In this document: in pieces, positions 19,149 to 27,838 of the stretch
How positions within the stretch are numbered: position 1 is the first letter of the stretch
How the letters are laid out: each line of letters begins with the position of its first letter
Source: an uncultured Alphaproteobacteria bacterium
Lineage (GTDB): Bacteria > Pseudomonadota > Alphaproteobacteria > Rhizobiales > Rhizobiaceae
Assembly: GCA_929200315.1 (NCBI GenBank)
Contig: CAKMZB010000002.1
Location: 338,629 to 402,628 of the forward strand
Direction: 5' to 3'
DNA: 64,000 nucleotides
Translations under genes and position numbers: made by a program
The notes under the pieces: model-generated
What the model was told of the DNA's origin: nothing
The model's database searches: none
Seen by the model: only the letters and a program-made list of their open reading frames with translations

Positions 19149-19231
19149 TTGTCATTCCTGCGCAGGCGGGAATCCATTTCAGCACGCCGCGGCTGTTTCA
19201 CCATGGATTCCCGCCTGCGCGGGAATGACAA
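19149..19231. repeat. 29-bp inverted repeat, dispersed REP/RUP-like intergenic element
   Basis: The arms at 19149-19177 and 19203-19231 are reverse complements with a single mismatch, and the loop is 25 bases. Each arm carries the GTCATTCC.GCGCAGGCGGGAATCC type sequence that recurs as intergenic palindromes in many proteobacteria. As RNA it would form a very stable hairpin on either strand. It lies between rdgB and hemW, both on the minus strand, so it could limit read-through from rph-rdgB into hemW. It has no coding capacity and no transposase, so it would need one in trans to move. Confidence 0.85.
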
Positions 19232-19260
19232 GGGAGGGTTGATCGTGGCGCGCACTGCTC

Positions 19261-19941
19261 TCACCGTCTCTCCAGCTTCGCATCTGCAAACGCCTTGAAG
19301 GCTCGCGCTCGGTGAGAAAGTGGCGTCTTGTCGCTGCCGGGCATCCAGCCGTGTTTTTCCTCTGCGCTCATCTCACCAAACGTCCGCTCATGTCCATCCG
19401 GGCGGAACACCGGATCATAGCCATGCCCCTGCTCCCCACGTGGTGGCCAGATCAGTGTTCCGGGGGCAACGCCTTTGAAATATTCCGCGTGCCCATCAGG
19501 CCAGCAGAGGCAGAGTGTAGCGTTAAAAGAGCCCTTGCGCGCGCTTTCGTTTGACGGGTCGAGACCGATCTCATTCAGCGCACGTTCCACCTTTTCCATC
19601 GCAAAGGCGAAATCCCTTCCGGTGCCATCTGGTTTTTCCGCCCAATCGGCAGTGTAAACCCCCGGATCTCCATCCAGCGCATCGACGCAAAGACCGGAAT
19701 CATCCGACAGCGCCACCATCCCCGTGGCGCTCGCAGCGGCGAAGGCTTTGGTGAAGGCGTTTGCTTCAAAAGTTGTCCCGTCTTCGGGTGGTTCTGGTAG
19801 GCTGTGTTCGGCGGCGCTGGTGACTTTCAGGCCGTAAGGTTCGCATAATTCGCGCATCTCCTGCAGCTTGCCGGCATTGTGGGTAGCGAGCAGCAGTATT
19901 TTGCTATCCAGGGGGCGCATTTTGGAAAGATCGGGGGGCAT
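19261..19941 (-). CDS. rdgB: RdgB/HAM1 family dITP/XTP pyrophosphatase
   Basis: A 226-residue non-canonical purine NTP pyrophosphatase. It has the N-terminal [17 protein letters not shown], the metal-binding [25 protein letters not shown], and the C-terminal [19 protein letters not shown] and LSHRARAF motifs. It removes dITP and XTP from the nucleotide pool and so prevents mutation. ATG 19941 lies 3 bp after the rph stop, suggesting coupling. An internal ATG at 19920 gives a start closer to relatives. The rph-rdgB pairing is common in this group. Confidence 0.95.
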   Translation of the reverse strand: MPPDLSKMRPLDSKILLLATHNAGKLQEMRELCEPYGLKVTSAAEHSLPEPPEDGTTFEANAFTKAFAAASATGMVALSDDSGLCVDALDGDPGVYTADWAEKPDGTGRDFAFAMEKVERALNEIGLDPSNESARKGSFNATLCLCWPDGHAEYFKGVAPGTLIWPPRGEQGHGYDPVFRPDGHERTFGEMSAEEKHGWMPGSDKTPLSHRARAFKAFADAKLERR

Positions 19942-19944
19942 TTG

Positions 19945-20658
19945 CTAACCGATGGCCATCTTTTGGTAATCGACCAGCTCGCCAATGCCCTTTTCGGCGA
20001 GGTCCATCAGCGCGTTGAACTCGTCCCGCGAAAACGGTTTCCCTTCCGCAGTGCCTTGAATTTCCACAATTCCTCCCGATCCGGTCATGACGAAATTGGC
20101 GTCGGTTTCGGCTTCGGAATCCTCGTCATAATCGAGATCGAGCACCGGTGTGCCATTAAAAATACCGCAGGAAATGGCTGCAAGATGGTCGGTCAGAACG
20201 GGTTCTGAAATCATCGAACGGGCTTCCATCCATTTCAGGCAGTCCGATAATGCGACCCAAGCCCCTGTAATAGAAGCGGTTCTCGTCCCGCCATCGGCCT
20301 GAATGACATCACAATCGACGCTGATCTGCCGTTCGCCCAGCGCCTTTAAGTCGACGACAGCTCGCAGAGAACGCCCGATAAGACGTTGAATTTCCTGTGT
20401 TCTGCCGGACTGCTTGCCGGAGGAGGCCTCCCGCCGCATCCGTGATCCAGTCGCCCTCGGCAACATTCCATATTCAGCAGTAACCCAACCTTTCCCTTGC
20501 CCCCGCAGCCAAGGCGGAACGCGTTCTTCAAGGGACGCTGTACACAAAACATGGGTGTCCCCCATCTTCACCAGGCAAGAGCCCTCCGCATGTTTGGAAA
20601 AGCCCCGCTCCAGCGTGACGGAGCGCATTTCATCGGGCGCGCGTTTGGATGGTCTCAT
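19945..20658 (-). CDS. rph: Ribonuclease PH
   Basis: A 237-residue phosphorolytic 3'-5' exoribonuclease that trims tRNA 3' ends. Signatures are [28 protein letters not shown]-type start, [54 protein letters not shown] and the [23 protein letters not shown] phosphate-binding region. ATG 20658 is the normal start; the frame extends upstream by 27 unlikely residues. It is divergent from hrcA, whose ATG lies 97 bp away, so the promoters share that gap. Confidence 0.96.
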   Translation of the reverse strand: MRPSKRAPDEMRSVTLERGFSKHAEGSCLVKMGDTHVLCTASLEERVPPWLRGQGKGWVTAEYGMLPRATGSRMRREASSGKQSGRTQEIQRLIGRSLRAVVDLKALGERQISVDCDVIQADGGTRTASITGAWVALSDCLKWMEARSMISEPVLTDHLAAISCGIFNGTPVLDLDYDEDSEAETDANFVMTGSGGIVEIQGTAEGKPFSRDEFNALMDLAEKGIGELVDYQKMAIG

Positions 20659-20719
20659 GGTCGGTTTGGTCCAGCAAAGGTTTGGCCCTGCTCGTAACCT
20701 GCCGCAGCCCTTGCGTCCA

Positions 20720-20749
20720 TTGGCGCGCCGCGACAGCAATGCCTATAAT
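20720..20749 (+). promoter_or_regulatory. Candidate sigma-70 promoter of hrcA
   Basis: TTGGCG (20720-20725) and a perfect TATAAT (20744-20749) are separated by 18 bp. The -10 box ends 6 bp before the hrcA ATG at 20756, so transcription would start at or next to the start codon, giving a leaderless or near-leaderless mRNA. No good Shine-Dalgarno precedes the ATG, which fits that reading. No CIRCE palindrome is visible here, so HrcA autoregulation through CIRCE is not supported at this site. Confidence 0.4.
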
Positions 20750-20755
20750 GGGATC

Positions 20756-21829
20756 ATGACAAGTGATGCGTCCTCCCTTCCGCCACCATCCAGCCTCGAT
20801 GAGCGCTCTCGGGAGATTTTTCAGCATATCGTTGATGCCTATATGGAAACCGGCGCGCCGCTGGGGTCGCGCAACCTCTCGCGCCTGCTGACGCAGAACC
20901 TTTCCCCGGCCTCCATCCGCAACGTGATGAGCGATCTGGAGCATCTGGGCCTCATCTACGCCCCCCACGTTTCCGCTGGGCGGATGCCGACGGAATTGGG
21001 GCTTCGCTATTTCGTTGATGGTCTTTTGGAAATTGGCGACCTATCCCAGGACGAACGCACCGCGATTGAAGGGCAGGTAAAGGCGGCTGCCTCCGGGCAG
21101 ACTGTGGATTCGGTGCTGCGAGAGGCCTCCACTATGCTTTCTGGCCTCACTCAGGGTGCTGGGCTCGTCATCGCCTCCAAGTCCGATGTGCGCCTGCGCC
21201 ATATTGAGTTCGTCCGCCTCGCGCCAGACAAAGCACTGGTGGTGATGGTGGGCGAGCATGGTGTTGTTGAAAACCGCGTCGTTGATCTGCCCCCGGGCAT
21301 GTCGTCTTCGACGCTGCTCTCCGCATCCAACTTCCTCAACGCTCACGTTGCCGGTCGCACGCTGGCCGACGCGCAGACCTCCATCGCCAATCAGATGGAA
21401 ACAGCACGGCGGGAGCTGAACGAACTCGCCCAAAACCTTGTGGACCAAGGCCTTGCCACTTGGGCTGGGGCAACGCAGGAGGCTGCCCCGCAGCTTATCG
21501 TGCGCGGGCGTGGCAATCTCATTTCCAGCGCCGCCGCGGGAGATGATCTTGAGCGGCTCCGCAAACTCTTTGATGAGCTTTTGAGCCGCGAAGGCGTCTC
21601 ACAATTGCTGGACCTCACCGAGGCGGCAGATGGGGTGAAGATCTTTATCGGCTCAGAAAACAAGCTCTTTTCCCTCTCCGGTTCCTCCGTTGTGGTGGCG
21701 CCCTATCGCGATGGCGATGCCCGCATCATTGGTGCTGTCGGTGTTATTGGTCCGACGCGGCTTAATTATGCGCGTATCGTTCCGATGGTTGACTACACAG
21801 CCCAGGTAATTGGGCGCATGCTCGGCTAG
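20756..21829 (+). CDS. hrcA: Heat-inducible transcriptional repressor HrcA
   Basis: A 357-residue HrcA. The winged helix-turn-helix occupies about residues 10-80 (REIFQHIVDAYMETGAPLGSRNLSR, then SPASIRNVMSDLEHLGLIYAPHVSAGRMPTELGLRYFVD). The later GAF-like domain includes LVVMVGEHGVVENRVV and the C-terminal VVVAPYRDGDARIIGAVGVIGPTRLNYARIVPMVDY. In other bacteria HrcA represses groESL and dnaKJ through CIRCE elements and is kept active by GroEL. The ATG at 20756 is the family start. grpE follows 74 bp downstream, the classic hrcA-grpE order. Confidence 0.96.
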   Translation: MTSDASSLPPPSSLDERSREIFQHIVDAYMETGAPLGSRNLSRLLTQNLSPASIRNVMSDLEHLGLIYAPHVSAGRMPTELGLRYFVDGLLEIGDLSQDERTAIEGQVKAAASGQTVDSVLREASTMLSGLTQGAGLVIASKSDVRLRHIEFVRLAPDKALVVMVGEHGVVENRVVDLPPGMSSSTLLSASNFLNAHVAGRTLADAQTSIANQMETARRELNELAQNLVDQGLATWAGATQEAAPQLIVRGRGNLISSAAAGDDLERLRKLFDELLSREGVSQLLDLTEAADGVKIFIGSENKLFSLSGSSVVVAPYRDGDARIIGAVGVIGPTRLNYARIVPMVDYTAQVIGRMLG

Positions 21830-21903
21830 GAACGGGTTGATTTACGCCGCGTTGCACCCGATATGCGGCGTTGAAAATTGCCCGCCTGCCCGAGAGATCA
21901 TCC

Positions 21904-22614
21904 ATGCCCGGCCATCGCACCGAAGAAGACGCCCTATTTGACGACCTTGCTGCTGAGGAAGAGCGCATGGCCGCGGAAGAACAGGCTGAGCTTGATGCCG
22001 AGGACGAGGTTGAGGAAACCGACGCGGGGACGGAAACCATTGACGGCAACGACCCGGCAGCCGTTCTCGCTTTGCTCGATAAGCTTCGGACCGAAAATGA
22101 AGAGTTGAAGGACCGCACTCTTCGCACTGTCGCCGAGATGGAAAACCTGCGCCGTCGTACTGCTCGCGAAATTGCCGACACTCGCTCCTATGCTGTTGCC
22201 AATTTTGCCCGTGATCTGCTCGCCGTTGGCGATAATCTCCAGCGCGCTATGCAGGCCGTATCCGCCGAAAAGCGTGAATCCGGCTCGGAAGAATTCAAGA
22301 ACCTGCTCGAAGGTGTTGAACTCACCGAACGCGAGCTGCTGAAGGCTCTCGACAAGGCCGGGGTGGCGAAATTCAATCCGGAAGGTGAGAAATTCGATCC
22401 CAACCTGCACCAAGCCATGTTTGAAATGCCAAACCCGGATGTGCCCAACAATTCCGTCGCCCAAGTGGTGCAGGAAGGTTATACGATCGGGGACCGCGTG
22501 CTGCGCCCGGCCATGGTGGGTGTTGCTAAGGGCGGGCCGAAATTTGAAGAGCCTCAGGCTGACGCAGGTGGTACTGAAGACGGTGATGGCGGGGATACGA
22601 CCGAAGCGTCCTGA
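21904..22614 (+). CDS. grpE: Nucleotide exchange factor GrpE
   Basis: A 236-residue GrpE, the ADP/ATP exchange factor of DnaK. An acidic N-terminal stretch leads into the long coiled coil (about residues 45-110, including [25 protein letters not shown]), then the beta domain with [61 protein letters not shown] in pieces. The C-terminal tail is Asp/Gly-rich. ATG 21904, with GAGAG upstream, is preferred over an in-frame TTG at 21871. It marks the last core gene before the accessory region. dnaKJ is not in the window. Confidence 0.95.
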   Translation: MPGHRTEEDALFDDLAAEEERMAAEEQAELDAEDEVEETDAGTETIDGNDPAAVLALLDKLRTENEELKDRTLRTVAEMENLRRRTAREIADTRSYAVANFARDLLAVGDNLQRAMQAVSAEKRESGSEEFKNLLEGVELTERELLKALDKAGVAKFNPEGEKFDPNLHQAMFEMPNPDVPNNSVAQVVQEGYTIGDRVLRPAMVGVAKGGPKFEEPQADAGGTEDGDGGDTTEAS

Positions 22615-23068
22615 GACCTCAAATCTTGCGCTTTCTCAAAAGATGAATCTCTGGCGGGCATTGCCCCGGCCATGGTGGGCAGTGCCGCGGCACTGGCTGC
22701 TCCTGCGCAGCCTGATGTACCCATATCTTCGTCAACGACGCATTTCTGCAATCCTTCGATTTTCTTGGAAATGCGCCCATGAAATCCATGTAAGACGTAA
22801 GTTCAACCTTCCCAAGAGGTCTGATTCATTTGTCGATCCATCTCATGTTTGAAGGGATGGCACCTCTCATCTTTCAACGGGTTGAACTGCTCTGCAAACT
22901 TGGAAAGCTCTCAAATCACAGAACAAACTCGGTGAAAGATTGATGATGGAATCCACAGGCCGGACCCACAAATTCAACATTATCTTCCACAGCGAGATTC
23001 ATCGGGTGCGTTCCCAAGTAATTTCTGTATGATGATCATATGAATAGTTGGCAGCTAGAGGAATAAGC
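22615..23068. other. Gene-free junction between grpE and the accessory region
   Basis: This stretch of about 450 bases holds no convincing gene on either strand, and I found no tRNA or tRNA fragment here. One short plus-strand reading (about 22640-22740) gives an Ala/Pro-rich peptide without start or family resemblance. The base composition becomes more A+T-rich across it, marking the left edge of the accessory DNA. The last 100 bases presumably contain the promoter of the cytochrome gene, but no clear -35/-10 pair stands out. Confidence 0.5.
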
Positions 23069-24721
23069 ATGGGACTACCTACCCATTCCGGCATCCTTCT
23101 GGAACGCACTATTGTGCTTGGTATGGCAGCATTGCTGAGCATTGGCGTTCCATTAGCCAGCCATTCTCAATCGAAATCTGACGCTGTTCCTGTCGATCAA
23201 GGCGACGCTTGGTCACAGCAGACACGTGAGGCATTTTACGATGTCGACCAAGGGTCACGCATTATGCCACTTCAGTGGGCGCAGGCCCTTCAGGCCGAGG
23301 ATGGTGCGCCTTTCTTGGGCGACAGCCTGAAACGCTTCGGTTATCTAAGAAACCCCGCCAGCCCCAAAGGCTTGCCACTCGGTTTTACCGGGGCAGAGGA
23401 TGCCGCTGGCATAGCCTGGTTGGGGATGACCTGCGCAGCCTGCCACACTCGCGACCTTGAAATGGACGGAAAAACATATCGCCTGGACGGCGGGCCGGCC
23501 TTTGCCAACTTCCAGAATTTCTTAAGCGCCCTGGACAATTCGGTCGACAACGTTCTGAGCGATCAGGGATCGTTCGAGGACTTTTCCAACGCAGTTCTGG
23601 GCGCAAACCGGACCGATCAGGACGCGCAATCCCTGGAGAGTGAATTGCGCGATTGGTACCACCGGTATCACACAATCATGCACGGTTCCCTACCCAAAGC
23701 CCATCCTTGGGGACCGGGTAGATTGGACGCGATGGGTATGATTGTGAACCGCCTGGCTGGTCTCGATATCGGTCCGCCGCCGACACATATCATCGCGTCG
23801 AATATCAAGCGGGCGGATGCTCCGGTGCGCTATCCGTTTCTTTGGAATGCGGACAAGCAAGCGTGTACCCAGTGGCTTGGTTTCGCGCGAAATGACAATG
23901 ACCTCTTTCGCACCGCGCGTAACATCGGCCAGGTTTTGGGGGTCTTTGCGGACTTCCGAGCTGCGCGCGATCCATCAACGACTGAGCTTGATTGGTGGGC
24001 ATATAACTCTGTTAATCTGAGGGGATTGGGTGAAGCGGAAATTCTCATGTCCCGCATCGGCCCGCCAAGATGGCCCTTCGAAGTGGACCGGGATCTTGCC
24101 GCTGAAGGAGCCGAAATCTACAAGGCCACATGCAATTCGTGCCACGAGTCTAACCCCGGCCCCGTGCCTTGGGAAACGCCTATTCGCAACGTCGGCACTG
24201 ATATGCGGGCCATGCAATTGTTGAAGAGACGGGTCTCAACCGGGGTGTTGGCCGACAGCATTGTCCAGCCGCCGTTCTCCAAGGAAGACAACGCAATTTC
24301 GGTTCTTTATGGCGCTGTTACAGGCATGCTGCTCAGCCTGCCAGCAATGCCTCATGAAGAACATTCTCAGACATTGCCGCAGGCGCATACCGCCGCTGAT
24401 TGCGCAGGAAAGATTGGCTATGAAGCCAAGGTGCTCCACGGGGTTTGGGGCGCTGCTCCCTATCTTCACAACGGCTCGGTACCGACGCTGGCGGACTTGC
24501 TAAAACCGGCGTCCGAGCGCCCCATGACGTTTGAAGTTGGTCCTGCTTACGATCCCATTCGTGTGGGATTGGCAGCCAAGCAGGTTGGCGACGATACGAC
24601 GTTCAACGCGACGGGTTGCAATGATCCAGCCTCAGGCCACAGCAATTGTGGCCATGAATACGGGATCAATTTGGAAGCGACGGACAAGGCCGCCCTCTTG
24701 GAATATCTCAAGACCCTCTGA
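23069..24721 (+). CDS. RoxA-like dihaem c-type cytochrome (cytochrome c peroxidase-related)
   Basis: A 550-residue exported protein. A signal peptide spans about residues 1-34 (hydrophobic TIVLGMAALLSIGVPLA). Two covalent haem sites are visible: CAACH at 122-126 and CNSCH at 355-359. The C-terminal LHGVWGAAPYLHNGSVPTLADLL segment is shared by the RoxA rubber oxygenase/dihaem peroxidase group. RoxA proper is about 680 residues, so this is a shorter relative whose substrate is unknown: it may be an oxygenase or a peroxidase in the periplasm. ATG 23069 has GAGG nine bases upstream. The cyclase gene follows on the same strand after 65 bp, probably in one operon. Confidence 0.8.
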   Translation: MGLPTHSGILLERTIVLGMAALLSIGVPLASHSQSKSDAVPVDQGDAWSQQTREAFYDVDQGSRIMPLQWAQALQAEDGAPFLGDSLKRFGYLRNPASPKGLPLGFTGAEDAAGIAWLGMTCAACHTRDLEMDGKTYRLDGGPAFANFQNFLSALDNSVDNVLSDQGSFEDFSNAVLGANRTDQDAQSLESELRDWYHRYHTIMHGSLPKAHPWGPGRLDAMGMIVNRLAGLDIGPPPTHIIASNIKRADAPVRYPFLWNADKQACTQWLGFARNDNDLFRTARNIGQVLGVFADFRAARDPSTTELDWWAYNSVNLRGLGEAEILMSRIGPPRWPFEVDRDLAAEGAEIYKATCNSCHESNPGPVPWETPIRNVGTDMRAMQLLKRRVSTGVLADSIVQPPFSKEDNAISVLYGAVTGMLLSLPAMPHEEHSQTLPQAHTAADCAGKIGYEAKVLHGVWGAAPYLHNGSVPTLADLLKPASERPMTFEVGPAYDPIRVGLAAKQVGDDTTFNATGCNDPASGHSNCGHEYGINLEATDKAALLEYLKTL

Positions 24722-24786
24722 TCGGTGGGTATTCGTCTCGGGCAGTTCCGCAACTCTCCTCTCTTGCGGTTTTTGGAGCATCTGTA

Positions 24787-27700
24787 TTGAAGTCAGCGCC
24801 ACCCCTTCGACTTCCCTCCAGGCCCACCAGCAAGCGGGCCTATCTGGCAATACTATTCTCGGATTTAACAGCATCAACGCAGATCACTGCGTCCTTGGAG
24901 GCTGAGGATTACTCGTTTTTGACGACCACGATGCGGGCCATCTTTGATCAGATTATCCCCCGTCACGGTGGTACCGTTGTCCAGGTGATGGGGGACGGGG
25001 TGTTGGCCAGCTTTGGCTATCCCAATGCGATGGAAGATGACGGGCGCCGCGCCACCGAAGCCGCCTTAGATCTGCATGATGCAGTTCGAAACCTTGATCT
25101 TGGCGTGCCTCTGCCAATTCCGCTCACCATGCATTCGGGAATCCATGAAGGACTGGTCCTTCTGGAAAAAGGCGATTCCGTCACTGGAACACTCAAACTG
25201 GTCGGCAACGCAGTTAATGTCGCTGCTCGGCTGAGCAGTGTTGCGCAGAGTGACGAGATTGTCGTGAGCACTGAGACTCTCGGTTCTGACAAGCACTTCT
25301 TCGACACCGACGAGGAGCGCACGCATGACTTGAAGGGTGTTGACGGCCCTGTGGTTGCCTACCGAGTTCTCGGACGCGCCGCGGTGGAAACGCGTTTCGA
25401 TGCTCGGGAAAGGGACGGCCTGACGCCGTTCATTACCCGGCAAGCTGAATATGACGCGATGCAGGCGGTTCTCGACGAAACTCTTGCTGGAGCAACCGCA
25501 TTCCTGACCATCGTTGCTCCGCCTGGCCTCGGTAAAACCCGCCTGGCGCGGGAATTTCTCAACAACGCGGTGCCAACTAACGCTCGTGTTCTGCGCGGCT
25601 ATTGTGAAAGCTATCTCGGTTCCGAACCACTGCAGCCCTTCTTGCAGATGTTGCGGGCTCTGACCGGCATTGACGACGCCATGAGCAATACCGAGGCAGG
25701 CGATGCGGTTCGCGAAACGCTGGTTGCCCTCGACCCCGAGCTTGGCGGGTCGGTGGACATATTCTTAAACGCGCTATCCCTTGCGGAAGCGGACGCAGAA
25801 ACCGGCAAGACGATCGTGCGTCCCGCTCAGCGCCTGTTTGAGTGTCTGGCCAAGGCGTCTCCGCTCGTCCTGTTTGTGGATGACTGGCAGTGGGTGGATG
25901 ATGTTTCGCGGGATATTTTCGACGGTTTGCACCGCCTCGACGTGCCCATCATGGTGCTTTCGACATCGCGCGAAATGCCGGAACGGCAAATTGGTCGCAG
26001 CCAAATGCAGACAATCAGTCTGCAGCCTTTTTCAGATGTCGATCTCGATCAAACGATCTCGCATCTCTTGCCAGGCATCAATGTTTTCCTCGCCCAACAA
26101 ATCCGGGATTTTGCCGGTGGCAACCCTTTGTTTTTGGAGGAATTATGCCGTGCCTCTACCGACGTGCAAACTCAGTCACTTACCCAATCTACTACGGGTG
26201 AGGCATGGCTGGGCGCACTCATCGTCGCCCGCGTTGATAAACTGCCAAACGCCGTTGCAGAGATTGTTCGCACAGCTGCAATCATAGGCAATGTGGTCCC
26301 GATCTGGTTGTTGGAAGGCCTCACAGGTTCAGGACTTAGCGAAGAACTGGCGCAAACGCTTGCGCAGAACGACCTGCTTCATCCTGATGAACAACCGGGA
26401 CGCTTGCGTTTCAAACACGGCATTGCGCGGGAGGTCATCTACGAATCTGTCGGCCTGCACCAGCGGCGCAAACAACATCTCAGTATTGCCGAAATGTTGC
26501 GGGAATCGACGCAGGACGGTGCCCAGGATGGTATCCTGGAAGCTCTCGCCTACCACCATCTTGCCGGGCGAGATTTTCCCAATGCCGCCACCTACGCCGA
26601 ACTGGCGGGAGATAAGGCGGTTGCCACTCTGGCGCTCGACCGAGGTCGTAAACAATATGTTGCGGCGCTGGAAGCGATCGACCAACTCAGCACTGATCCG
26701 GAACAATATGCCCGGTGGGTTGGTGTTATGCGGCGGTTGAGCCCGCTTTGCGTTTTTGATCCTCATCCTGACCAACTCCCGCGTTTGCGACGTGCCGTGG
26801 AGCTGGCTCAGGAGAACGCTGATGAGGCTGGTCAAGGCTATGCATATTATTGGCTGGGTTACGTTCACTACGCCATGGGCGATGCGACGGAGGCGACCAG
26901 ACATCTGGAAGCCGCCATGCAAAGAGCCGAGCAATTGGACGACCTCCGGCTGAGACGGTTTTGCGAGGCAACCCTTGGTCAGGCTTATGCCGCCAGCAGC
27001 GCATATGACAAAGCAACCGACCTTCTGGAGAAAACCGTTGGTGTTGCTGCCAACCAGCTAGGCAAGCGCACAATCGCCGTTGGCGCTGCCTATTCTGAGG
27101 CGATCCGGGGTTCAATACTTGGCGATCAGGGTCACTTCGCCGAGGCGGACGAGTGTTTCGCGCGCGCAGGCGCCATAATCGCTGAAAACCCCGAAGGCTT
27201 CATCGCAGGCTCCATTATGCTTTGGAAAGGTGCTGTCGCGGCTTTTCAGGGGCGATGGGAGCTTGCCCGTAGCGAAACGCTCAACGCGTTGCGAATGGCC
27301 GATCGCACCAAGAGCACATTGCATTTGGGGCGCGGAACGACACAGCTCGGCTATATTGACTGGACCAGCAACGGCAACGCTGAAGCTCTGCTCACCATTG
27401 AGGATGGCACCAGCTGGTTGGAAGCCAATAACATTCGCCTCTTCATTTCGCTCGATCACGGTTGGTTGGCGGAAGGTTTGATTGCGCAACGCGAAATCAA
27501 ACGTGCCCGGCACTTCGCCGCGATGGCGTTGCGCCGTGCGCGGGCGGGTGACAGGCTTGGGGAAGCTATGGCTTGCAGAGCAATGGCGCGAGCCGCTTCA
27601 GCAGGTTCAGGCACCAAATCCTGGGAACATTATCTTGCCAAGGCTGATCTTTCGGCAACATCGCGCAAATCCAAACGGGAACATGCGCTCAATGATATGT

Positions 27701-27831
27701 GTCGTGGGGAAATCCTGCTGGCCAATGGCCAGCGGCAACAGGCGCTTGACCAACTTGGCCCGGTGATGGAGCAATTTCAGGCAATGGACATGGCTTGGCA
27801 TGCCGAGGCTGCTCAGCGTTTGACAGCATAA
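24787..27831 (+). CDS. Class III nucleotide cyclase fused to a STAND-type ATPase and TPR region
   Basis: A 1014-residue three-part protein. Residues about 18-195 form a class III cyclase homology domain: FSDLTAST and VMGDGVLASF supply the two metal-binding Asp, and LVGNAVNVAARLSS supplies the Asn/Arg of catalysis, so it should be active. Residues about 215-560 are an AAA/STAND ATPase, with Walker A APPGLGKTRLAREFL and Walker B LVLFVDDWQWVDD. The remainder is a helical TPR-like array. It starts at TTG 24787, with GGAG nine bases upstream; no ATG fits because the cyclase motif begins soon after. It probably makes a cyclic nucleotide in response to a protein or ligand sensed by the repeats. It ends 7 bp from the convergent P450-like gene. 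Confidence 0.85.
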   Translation: MKSAPPLRLPSRPTSKRAYLAILFSDLTASTQITASLEAEDYSFLTTTMRAIFDQIIPRHGGTVVQVMGDGVLASFGYPNAMEDDGRRATEAALDLHDAVRNLDLGVPLPIPLTMHSGIHEGLVLLEKGDSVTGTLKLVGNAVNVAARLSSVAQSDEIVVSTETLGSDKHFFDTDEERTHDLKGVDGPVVAYRVLGRAAVETRFDARERDGLTPFITRQAEYDAMQAVLDETLAGATAFLTIVAPPGLGKTRLAREFLNNAVPTNARVLRGYCESYLGSEPLQPFLQMLRALTGIDDAMSNTEAGDAVRETLVALDPELGGSVDIFLNALSLAEADAETGKTIVRPAQRLFECLAKASPLVLFVDDWQWVDDVSRDIFDGLHRLDVPIMVLSTSREMPERQIGRSQMQTISLQPFSDVDLDQTISHLLPGINVFLAQQIRDFAGGNPLFLEELCRASTDVQTQSLTQSTTGEAWLGALIVARVDKLPNAVAEIVRTAAIIGNVVPIWLLEGLTGSGLSEELAQTLAQNDLLHPDEQPGRLRFKHGIAREVIYESVGLHQRRKQHLSIAEMLRESTQDGAQDGILEALAYHHLAGRDFPNAATYAELAGDKAVATLALDRGRKQYVAALEAIDQLSTDPEQYARWVGVMRRLSPLCVFDPHPDQLPRLRRAVELAQENADEAGQGYAYYWLGYVHYAMGDATEATRHLEAAMQRAEQLDDLRLRRFCEATLGQAYAASSAYDKATDLLEKTVGVAANQLGKRTIAVGAAYSEAIRGSILGDQGHFAEADECFARAGAIIAENPEGFIAGSIMLWKGAVAAFQGRWELARSETLNALRMADRTKSTLHLGRGTTQLGYIDWTSNGNAEALLTIEDGTSWLEANNIRLFISLDHGWLAEGLIAQREIKRARHFAAMALRRARAGDRLGEAMACRAMARAASAGSGTKSWEHYLAKADLSATSRKSKREHALNDMCRGEILLANGQRQQALDQLGPVMEQFQAMDMAWHAEAAQRLTA

Positions 27832-27838
27832 GACGAAG

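Noticed and set aside
22640-22760. Ala/Pro-rich short reading frame after grpE
   Set aside because: It has no start codon with a ribosome site and no recognisable family, and the composition alone can explain it.
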